In this document: positions 11,810 through 20,446 of the stretch, one piece after another
Layout: each line of letters starts with the position of its first letter
Numbering within the stretch: position 1 is the stretch's first letter
Assembly: GCA_027596945.1 (NCBI GenBank)
Contig: JADGJH010000061.1
Span: 1 to 35,556, forward strand
Direction of reading: 5' to 3'
Length of the DNA stretch: 35,556 nt
Source of the DNA: Physocladia obscura
Taxonomy: Eukaryota > Chytridiomycota > Chytridiomycetes > Chytridiales > Chytriomycetaceae
The notes under the pieces: generated by a model
The model's input: only the letters and a program-made list of their open reading frames with translations
What the model was told of the DNA's origin: nothing
The model's database searches: none
Position numbers and translations under genes: made by a program

Positions 11810-14073
11810 GTTTTTTAGCATTAGAAAATAAAAGACTCTCAAAATTTAACTGTGCTATCAGTCTCAAATCTGGTTCACCATCACAAAAGAGGCAGGTAAT
11901 AAGTAATGCAACAACCAACACACATACAGCCACAAGCACATTGATAAACAAAAAGTTAATATCAACCACAACCGACCAAATTGTTTGAATGAATAAATTT
12001 GTGTTGATCAAAATTTTTACCCTAATCCATGAATGGTGTTGAAAAGCACAACAGAATAACATGTATTGCTTGACCGCGCTCAACTGAGTTTCAGTTTCAG
12101 AACCTACTTCAATCAAACTATGCAGTTGATTGATGAAAAGCACACAACATAAGCCAGTTGAGCAGAGTGTGATCCTGGCTAATTGAAGAAGAATCTGAGG
12201 CACCAGATTATCCACCAGGCTGATAGCATGCAAGTATGCCGCGTTTTCTTGTTCTTCTGGAGCACTATAGTCTTTGACTTGAAGGGGCATGTCATCACCA
12301 GCTTCCAGCAGTCTGATTGGTGTAAGTTGATGGAAGTGAAGTTTTGGCATTGGAAGAAGGTGCCAAGTCAGTAATACTAACTGCTTTATGATTTTTCATT
12401 GCTATTAACCAAGTTTAAGATAGCCAAGTAATTCAAAAGATAATATTCCATAAGTGGAATTTTAAATTGATCAAAAAAACAGTTATATGATAAACAACAT
12501 TTCTTTTCATTAAATCTTATTGCCTTCTTGAGTTGAATGTGACTTCTTTCTTTTTCACTTTAAATCATTGCAATGAGTAATCAAACACAATTGGATGGTC
12601 CTCCACCATAATTTGAGTCTTGAGATTTTTAAGAGACACTTCATACCATTGTGTTGAGTCAATAATCAAGGATTACAATGAGTAGCAGGTGTGATTGACA
12701 AAAAAATCAAGTCACAGACATCAGCCTCTCATTATGTAGTATTTGTAACTTCATGCCTTCTGGACCACTTTTTAAACCCATGTAGCTATTGTTTATGATA
12801 CTCTATGTCAGCAATTGAGAATACGAATGGAAATATTCAGTTAAGTAAAACAATCAAATCATTAAGTTCTCTGAGTTGATTTCAACTGGCTGGGTCAATG
12901 TCTTTGGGAAAATAGGTTTTGGGTGAAATTTGGGGACAGCTGATTTTATTGAATAACTGTGAAATAAAATCAACAAAAAAAAAAAACTTGAACTTAAGAA
13001 ATGGCTGACAATAAAGACTTAGTCACAGTGGCTGTTCAAACTCACCAATCAATGGAGAGAACAACAAAAAATTCAGTGCGTTTGTCAAAGGTAGCAGCAA
13101 AACAGAGCAAAAAAATAAGCTTGTGATAATCACAGGCATTCAGAAGAGATCATTGAGATTTGTGCATGTGAGTTTTTATTGCCTGTGTGTTTACAATCCT
13201 TACCTTGCCAATCTGTGCTAGGCAAGAATTGTGAAGTATTTTGCAGAGCAGGAAAGCCAATTTCATTTCTGTCTTACCAGAATCCAAATGGTAGAGTTGA
13301 GACTAAAATGTATTCCCCACTCCCACTTTAAGACCCTCTCAAATTGTTATAAGTTAGATTGCTAATCTAATTTTTCTCAAAGAATTTTCTAGAAATTTCT
13401 CAAGCCTTCTATTACTTTCAAGAACCTAAAAACAATTCAAGAAATCTCCAACTGCTTTCCAACCATTTTTCTTTCTAAGAGCCTTTTATTGTTTTTCTTT
13501 TTCTTTCTACTTCGAAAACTACTTAAACCCAACTTCTTCCTTTACTTTTTTATTGATCTTATCAAATAAACACAAACGATTCATTAAATATTAAAACTTT
13601 TACTTCCACTGCTTCTCATAATTCCATCTCAAACTCTTGTCATTTGGTTCTGAGAGAGAAAGTATTGAATTAGTTGACTCAAGCTGTTCCACAGGCTTTT
13701 CAACCAAATGAGCATTTGCATAATTGATGTCTGGTCCTCTTTTTTTTTTTGAAATAGCACCCACTTTTGCAGTTTTTTTATCCAGAGCCTGTTTCTGCGC
13801 TGATTGAACTACATCAAAGGTATATACTTGATTAGTTGCCACAATCTTGTTTTCACTTGCTAGTACCTTTTAACAGATTATCCAACGCTTGAGGCTGCAA
13901 AGACATCAATCACAGCCTTTGCAACTGTGGAGAAATCAAAAATAGGGATGAAACAGCAGAAAGTTCAAAGTGGCTAAATGTGAAACAGAATAGAAGGGGT
14001 TTTCAGTTTCAGAAGTTGTTTCATGTTATTTGAAGGAATATAAAAGGGGAAATGTGTTATTAGTGTGATGTTT
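11810..14073. other. Gene-poor, CpG-depleted spacer; no gene recognised
   Basis: No convincing gene. A 185-codon minus-strand open frame (11793-12350) is Leu/Val-rich and overlaps the 3' end of the surface-protein gene; I recognise no domain. On the minus strand, 13600-13842 is open for about 80 codons with a lysine-rich middle (KKKRGPD) but lacks an ATG; it could be a mobile-element fragment. CG dinucleotides are rare (about two in 12361-13500), unlike the gene blocks on either side. Confidence 0.5.
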
Positions 14074-14149
14074 ACAGTTTTCACTGAAACACACACAGGT
14101 ATATTCTTTATTAAATAAACATGACAGTTTTCACTGAAACACACACAGG
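14074..14149 (+). repeat. 26-bp direct repeat separated by 24 bp
   Basis: The 26-base word starting ACAGTTTTCACTGAAACACA is found at 14074-14099 and again at 14124-14149, identical in both. The spacer is AT-rich. A related word (TTTTCAGTTTCAGAAG) lies near 14000. It may be a subterminal repeat of a mobile element; function unknown. Confidence 0.8.
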
Positions 14150-14799
14150 GAGTTGCGTTTCATTTAACAGCAACTTTTTCGCACACTTTGAATATTGGCA
14201 GATTGTGTGTTCATGTTAAGCATTGCTGTTTTGATGATTTCTTTTGGTCAAACAGGAAGATTCCTGCTTGCTCAAAAGAAGCAGTAATAATTTTTAAGGT
14301 AATGCATAAGCAAGCTTCTAGAGCAATGGGACAAGTTCTTCACTGAATTTTCCAAGCAAATTGGTAGCGAAACTTCCCCTTTGTTGAAAAAGCAGACAGA
14401 TTTTGTTTTTTATATTTGCAAAGATTAATGAGTCAAGGGTTGAAGAAAGTGGGTAGTATTTGCTGGCGGGAAGAAGCCTTGAATATTTGCCTCAAAACAT
14501 AAGGGCAAAACATTGATTGTCTGGTGGACTTCAAGATTATTGCAGATCAAAATTGGGGTACAACCTTCATACAAAACTGACCAATATCAGGAAACTGAGT
14601 TAACACATTACAATGCCATTTATATATTTTATGTCCAAAAATGCATCACAATGCACCAAAATGCAGTAAATGAAAGCAATGCTACCCCTGCAATGAAAAT
14701 ACCACATCAAATGAATACACAATTTAAGAAATATATTAACAATATTCTAAAAAAATAACTTGCATTCAAACGAATTTCAAATGAATATTTTATTTATTT

Positions 14800-15215
14800 A
14801 CAATTCCTAAAAAATTTGAAAAATGTATTTAAATTACATTCAGATATTTTAAATTTATGAAAAATTTCTTATCATGACATAAAATCTGTTTGACAGACAT
14901 TTTCTTTCAACAAAATAGAGTTTTATATAAAGCAATAATAACCAAGATAAATTATTTATTTAATCAAAACACAACATTAAAATTGATTTTTAATTTCTTG
15001 GCCATAGGAGCAAGAGAATAGTGGGTAACAATAAAAAACACAAAAAAGGTAGATAACAAATTGGATGAAGATGGAGAAATCACCTGCAAACATGCTTACT
15101 TGATGTTAAATTGGTGCCATGAGAAGTGATCTTGAATCATTTCTCACTGAATTATCAATCATGAATTTTCAACAAAGTAATTCTACTTAGAGGAACAAAA
15201 TTAGGAGAATGAACA
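14800..15215 (+). repeat. Diverged long direct repeat, left copy
   Basis: Matches 18690-19060 in the same orientation with many substitutions and small gaps. Shared anchors include ATTTTAAATTTATGAAAA, CTTGGCCATAGGAGCAAGAG (right copy TTTGGCCACAAGAGGAAGAG), GAGAATAGTG, GGATGAAGATGGA and the GTAATTCTACTTAGAGG/GTAAGTCTAATTGGAGAG pair. The two flank the dead transposase and the minus-strand pseudogenes, so they may be old terminal repeats or two copies of a non-autonomous element. Confidence 0.65.
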
Positions 15216-16063
15216 CTTACTTACTAGTCACAGTGACTGATACGCAGCTTTGTGTTGTTTTCAATCAATGTAAAGTATAGTGGCACCAAAGGATCAATTG
15301 ATTTATAGTGGATGTTTCAAGCCGGTGACAGCAGCAGTTGCAGGCAGCGATGTGTGGCCAATAACAGCAGTTGGTAGTAATGTGTGGTGCTTTTTGTCAG
15401 TTTTTGATTGCTGTTGTGGGTTTGGGTTTGGGTGGGAAGGGGCTGAGGTTTAGCAAGTATACTTCTCCAAAACAAAAAAAAAAGGAAAAAAGTTGTCATC
15501 ATTGTACCACTAACAACACAAATTTACTTTACTCACTCATTAATGGCTAACACACATAATAACTTGAATGTAAAATGAAAAATAAAAAATAAGAAAAGTA
15601 AAGAAATTGAAATGAAATCAGGAAAATTCTAAATTTAAAATAACTTCAGTTTATATGTTTTCAATTCTTTTAATCTGTATATAATACTCAAATTTCAGTT
15701 TAAAAAAATGTACATAAAAAATACTGTTAATATTAAAAACTGCATTTAAATGGATTCCAATGCATTCAAAATTTTAAGAATGCATTTTTTTTCATTTTTA
15801 ATTCATTGCACAAATTATGAATTTACTTTAAATTTTCTTAATTTAACATAATGTATTTTATAAATTCTGAATTCATTTTAAATGAAAAAAGTTACACAAT
15901 GCATAATTATTCATAAAGATGCCTTTATTGTTGTTTTTCTTGAAAATATCTTTTTTCTAAGTTGTTTGGGAGAAATTGAGCAAGCATGGATGCCCTTCAT
16001 TTACAAGCTACATCCAAATACAGCAGTGCAAACACCCAAGCACATGCACTTTACTTCCATCAA
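15216..16063. other. AT-rich spacer without a recognisable gene
   Basis: Nothing coding is recognised. The stretch has no CG from 15350 onward. From about 15740 it carries several AATGCAT and TGCATT words, similar to those at 18530-18730, which may be remnants of element termini. A GT-rich patch at 15380-15440 (TTTGGGTTTGGGTGGG) is too short and irregular to call telomeric. Confidence 0.5.
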
Positions 16064-17036
16064 ATGTTAGCAAAGAAAGTCACTGCTATCTACAACAAAT
16101 CCAACTGCACAATAACATGATGGATCAGTCAATTTGAATTAAATGGCACATTCAACCAAAAAATCACCAACACAGTCGAACAAAAATTCTTGGCACTTCA
16201 AAAGCAATGGTTGGTTGAATATTTTATGGAAACACCACTCTCTTTTCTTGATGAGGCACAAGTGGCTTTTTGCTAATGGTGGAACAAGACTATCAGTATC
16301 TTGCACATTTGGCATGTGATTCATGCAGCCAGATTGACCTGGAAGAACTTGGAAAGGTGTGCAATGCACATCAAAAATTTGGGCATTATGAGATTCACAC
16401 ATGTGCTAAATTCAATTGATTGTCTACACAACATTGTTTTTTTGGATGAAGGCTCTTTTGACAACCAGAAAATGTTAAGACACCGTGGCTATGCCTTCAA
16501 AGGAGAGAAGCCTTCTGAGAGGTGAATATCAACGCCTTTCTTGTATTTCTCTTCTTTGTTTCATCAACAGCAACAGACTTCTTGAGACGTTTCAAACCGA
16601 AGGCAACTTCAACAAAATAAAATTCACTTCTCATTGCCTTGAATTAGCGCTTCAGCACAAACAAATGCAAAAATATCCTGGACAAAATTCAATTTGGATT
16701 ATGCATGGTGCAAGAATTCATCAAGCTCCTGAATTAATTACAAAACGTCGATCTGCAGGAATAATCCCTTTATTTTTACCTGCATACTGCCCATTCTTCA
16801 ACCCAATCAAGGTTTTTTTTGGGATCCTCAAAGCAAAATTCTTTCGAAATTACAAGGAGGGTGCTGTTAATGCAAAAAATTTGCATGTTGCTGTTGCTTC
16901 GGTGCTGAAAAAATTTGAAAACTTTGACATGTGACAAATCTTTTGCAAATGTGGCTATGCAAGCACTAAACAATTTGATTCTCGAATTGCACATAAAGAA
17001 TCAGCCATAAATGTGACTGCAATGGGATGTAAATAA
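16064..17036 (+). pseudogene. Degenerate IS630/Tc1-like DDE transposase
   Basis: Translated pieces line up in order with an IS630/Tc1-type transposase. A helix-turn-helix remnant comes first (WISQFELNGTFNQK), then METPLSFLDEAQVAF, LTWKNLERCA, the first catalytic Asp in VFLDEGSFD, RHRGYAFKGEKP, SLLCFINSN, ETFQTEGNFN, the second catalytic block MHGARIHQ, LPAYCPFFNPIKVFFG and a C-terminal IFCKCGY. Family members have D in the second block (MDGARIH) and E in the last (NPIE). Here they are H and K, so the triad is broken. The frame has a TGA near 16117, a TAA near 16276 with a frame change, a TGA at 16523-16525 where the frame shifts again, and a TGA at 16932-16934. The element is dead. No certain terminal inverted repeats or TA duplication were found. 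Confidence 0.8.
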
Positions 17037-17061
17037 AGTCATACTTATTATGTTATTTTAT

Positions 17062-17815
17062 TTATTCATTGTCATTAAGAACAAAATCAGAGCTATCTGT
17101 GTGATCTGGGTCAATTTTACTTTCACTTTCACTTTGACTTTGACTTTGACTTTCTTTGTTGTTGTTATTGAGGCTGTTAGTGATGCTTGCTGTAACACTG
17201 TTGTCAATTACACCATTGCTGGTGCTGCTACAAATTGCAGGACATAATGCTTTCTGAAATGCTTCTAAAATTTGTTTGCTAGCATTTGTAGACTGTTTTA
17301 TGCTCTTCATTTGCTGGTTAAAGCGCTTGATTGTTTTCTTGAGCTTCTGGTAATGTTCATCAACATCAGCCAACACATTCTCTGCAATAACAATCAATTC
17401 ACTGATGTGATGAAGCTCTTCAGAATCTACAGCTTGCTCACCAAATAGAAATGTTAAATTTTCTGGAGGCTCACCAGAAATAGCAGGAGTCATTTTGTGA
17501 ACAGGTACAGTTGCAAGTAGCTGATTTGTCCAATCACACCAAATAAATGCTTGGGCTTTGTAGTGTGGATGCTTGACATGGAGTTTCGCAATAATTTTGG
17601 CAATTGCGGCTTTGTTAGGGGCTCCAGAACAGTCTCAGCAATTTGCAGGTAAAATCAGAACTTTGTTGTTAAATTTGTCCCAATCTTTTGTTGTGAACAA
17701 CAGCAAAGAGTAAACAAATATATTACATTGGACTGCTTCTTCTGACTTCATGAAGTTTCAAAGAATAGCGGCTGTAAGTGGTGTCACATTTACTTGGATT
17801 GCCATTTGTTTTAAG
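17062..17815 (-). pseudogene. Decayed minus-strand reading frame, function unknown
   Basis: Reading leftward from an ATG at 17815, one frame stays readable to the stop near 17062 except for two TGA codons, at 17760-17758 and 17637-17635. Visible stretches include NFMKSEEAVQCNIF, KHPHYKAQAFIWCDW and VLADVDEHYQKLKKTIKRF (probable coiled coil), then a Ser/Gln/Asn-rich end (SQSQSQSESESK). I do not recognise the family. Persistence of one frame around two stops suggests an old gene, probably carried by a mobile element, in a tract full of such debris. Both stops could be CGA-to-TGA changes. Confidence 0.5.
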
Positions 17816-17839
17816 TATATTTAAGGGAGAGGTATTAAT

Positions 17840-18266
17840 TTAATAAATGAGTTCCTTACTGGCACCAAACAAGTATCTGCTGGAACCTTTGCTCAGCTCA
17901 ACAAAGTGACTAAACTTTTCAAAAGTAACCTCACTCTTATCTAATGCATACTTGCCAGTATCTCCAACAGTTGCCATTCCAGTGATTTTTGGCATTGCCA
18001 AAGCCCAAATCTCGACAGCAATCTCTTCCACTGTATCACCTTCCACAAATACAGTAGAACCTACTTCTCCTTGCTGTTGTTTTCTAGATGTCTTCACAGC
18101 TGGTACCAGCTTCAAGTAAAATATTTTTGGCATTTTTCAAACAACTCATTTCCAAGTTGTCAAACTCAGAAAATGGAAAAATCGCAATATTATTAGGATT
18201 TTGTAAATTTCCTGATGAAATGTGTTTCAGCTCTTCCAGAACAGGCTTCAACTGTCTCTCTGTCAA
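17840..18266 (-). pseudogene. Decayed minus-strand frame, probably upstream part of the same unit
   Basis: Two overlapping minus-strand frames (18266-18084 and 18133-17840) seem to be one coding region split by a frameshift near 18100. The first reads PVLEELKHISSGNLQNP and FSEFDNLEMSCLKNAKN. The second reads KLVPAVKTSRKQQQG, DTVEEIAVEIWALAMPKI and EKFSHFVELSKG. No family recognised. It lies directly upstream (minus sense) of the decayed frame at 17815-17062 and may have been part of the same gene. Confidence 0.4.
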
Positions 18267-18689
18267 GAATCCAGTCTCACTATATGAAAGAATGTTTGGG
18301 TAATGCCATCTCTTTGTTGTCCCCTATTTTCATGTGGTAGTTGTATGCTTCTATATTTCAGTGGTAATACAAAGATATCTATTCAGGAAACAAGTGCAAT
18401 TCATTAAAAGACATATTTATATCTGACAATTTCTGACAAGACATTATAATATTAGCAATGACCATAATGCAACCCCCACCCCCAATGACAATTCATGAGT
18501 AATGCAAGTAATGAATAAAAATGCATTTGTAATTTACAAAATGAAAAAAAATGTATTTCCTGCATTTGCAAGACATTAATGAAATTGGCACTGCATTATT
18601 AATATATTAATAATGTCTACATAATTAATCTTTTCTTTGTTACAATTAATCATAAAATCAGGACCAATTTCAAAAATGCATTTGAATCA

Positions 18690-19060
18690 TTTGAAAAAAT
18701 TTTAAAAATGTGTTGCATTGCATTCCTCAAATATTTTAAATTTATGAAAATTCTTGATAATAATTTAAAATTGGCCTGACAGATATTTCTGTTACACAAA
18801 ATATTATTTCATTTAAAAGATTAAGGCACAATTTTTTAATTTTTTGATCAGAATACAACATCAATTTTCAACTTTTTGGCCACAAGAGGAAGAGAATAGT
18901 GATAGTAGTAAATAAGGTTTGGATGAAATGGATGAAGAGGAATTTAGATGGATATTGCCAATAACCATACATTCATGACTTTAAAAGCCATCTTGTGAAT
19001 CATTAATTTTCTCCAGAGTAAGTCTAATTGGAGAGAAACAAGATAAGTAATTTTGGAGGA
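18690..19060 (+). repeat. Diverged long direct repeat, right copy
   Basis: Partner of 14800-15215, same orientation. It ends near the border where the CpG-rich gene block begins. The stretch from here to 19344 holds no gene that I recognise. Confidence 0.65.
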
Positions 19061-19344
19061 TGTAATGTGCTGATGTCAGGTAACTAAGCTCAACAACTGT
19101 TGGATTTGGGAACTTGGGGAAAATTTTAGTTTGGAAAAGTGTTTCTGAGCATTAATAAAAACAGGCAGGTATCCTGTAAGATGGTGCCTCTGTTAAAAAT
19201 AAGTTTTGGATCTACACACCTGTTTAATAGGGGCCTTTGTTTTTTTTTATTTACAATAAAGATATGGTTGGGATGTATTGTGAAGCACAGATTTTCCCAA
19301 ATTGGTTTGTTTTTTGCTCAATATTTTTGAAAATAGCTACAAAC

Positions 19345-20390
19345 ATGAACAACTTTTTGCATCCTCAAATGGCCCATAATGCTCGCCTTCCCCGAGCACC
19401 GAACCAAACAAATACAACGGATACAATTCAAGTGACATTTACAGGAATAAGTGACGACGATGCAAGTGGCGATGAAGACAACGTCAAAGAAACCAGCACC
19501 AATACAATCAATACCACTAATGGTAACAATTACAATAACGCGAACCAGTTTCCTATGCAAGGATCACCGCAAATTGTTGGCGGACGCACGGCCGTTGGAA
19601 CCGCGCGAAAGAAAGTTCCTCTTGCACCAGGACATTCGGCAATGGGTGAGTAACTATTCTATTCTTTAGACCGATATAAAACTTGGATCTGCTTAGACTG
19701 GGGTCGCCTCAAAGCATCCGGCGTCGATATACGTGGTGGGGTCACTGCCTTCAAACGTTACACGCCATCTGAAGTTGCATCCCACAAATCGAAGGACGAT
19801 TTGTGGATCGCCATTCAAGGGAAAATCTATTGTTGCACGTATTATCTGGCATATCATCCTGGCGGTGTTGGTCAGTTGATGCGTGGAGCGGGCAAGGACG
19901 CAACGGACCTGTTTTTCAAAGTCCATCCAGTTGAGAAGAATCTTTTTGAAGTGGCTGGCATTTCGTAATCTCACAACTAATTTAAAGTGGGTTAATCTCG
20001 ATTACATTCTTGGCGACGCGTGTTTAGTTGGCTACTTGATCCCGGAGTCAATGAAGCAGTTAAGAAAAAATACCGTATATCTGATTGAACTTAATCTGAT
20101 CAAAGTAACTGAATAGATCACAGCTGTCATCCAATCACAACGCAATTGCTCCAGAAAACACCTCCTTATCGATTTCGCGATCGCCCAAAGCCTCTATTTT
20201 ACCAGTTTCGGAAATAAGCACATCAAATACTCCTGGAATGCATCCTTTGCGGGTACTACCTATCCAGTTCAAAATTTTTCAATCAAAAACAACAAAGTCA
20301 GACTTGCAGAGTGAAGAATTAGAAAAAAAAGATACTGTAATCGACGGAATTGAAGCCATAGATCTGGAAAAAGAGTCGTTGGTTGAGTAA
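19345..20390 (+). CDS. Cytochrome b5-domain protein (NCB5OR/CYB5R4 N-terminus-like)
   Basis: Proposed exons 19345-19645, 19697-19929, 19988-20058 and 20117-20390 give 292 residues. The N-terminal 75 or so residues are Asn/Thr-rich. Then comes KVPLAPGHSAM followed by DWGRLKASGVDIRGG, the segment typical of NCB5OR just before its b5 domain. The b5 core reads YTPSEVASHKSKDDLWIAI, YHPGG, AGKDATDLFFKVHP and WVNLDYILGDACLVGYL. The two haem-ligand His (HPGG and KVH) are present, so it should bind haem and carry electrons. The CS and flavin reductase domains of animal CYB5R4 are absent. The last exon is a 91-codon open frame ending in an acidic stretch (SEELEKKDTVIDGIEAID); if that splice is wrong the protein ends at 20116. 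The start ATG lies at the edge of the CpG-depleted tract. Confidence 0.75.
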
Positions 20391-20446
20391 AATTTTCTTT
20401 CGAACAAAACAAACAAAGCAAAGAAAAACAAAACAAATTCCGTTGA

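Larger units (their letters stand above)
12100..19340. other. CpG-depleted transposon-graveyard tract
   Basis: CG dinucleotides are very scarce across this tract; none occurs between 15350 and 16175. Lines around 19681-19800, by contrast, carry four to five per 60 bases. TG/CA-rich words such as TGCATTT are abundant. The tract holds decayed reading frames with TGA stops that single C-to-T changes could explain (CGA to TGA). This fits deamination of methylated CpG in silenced repeats. Foreign origin or simple AT drift are alternatives. Confidence 0.65.

Noticed and set aside
11793..12350. 185-codon minus-strand ORF as a gene
   Set aside because: It overlaps the 3' end of the surface-protein gene, has no recognisable domain and lies in decayed AT-rich DNA. 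Hydrophobic content can come from T-rich sequence. Not excluded outright.
14071..14150. CRISPR-like direct repeats
   Set aside because: Only two copies with one spacer, in a eukaryotic setting.
15380..15440. Internal telomere-like repeat (TTTGGG words)
   Set aside because: Only two to three irregular copies; simple GT-rich sequence explains it.
19646..19669. 24-bp intron in the b5 gene
   Set aside because: A later acceptor at 19696 gives a 51-bp intron and restores the family-specific DWGRLKASG reading, so the longer intron is preferred.
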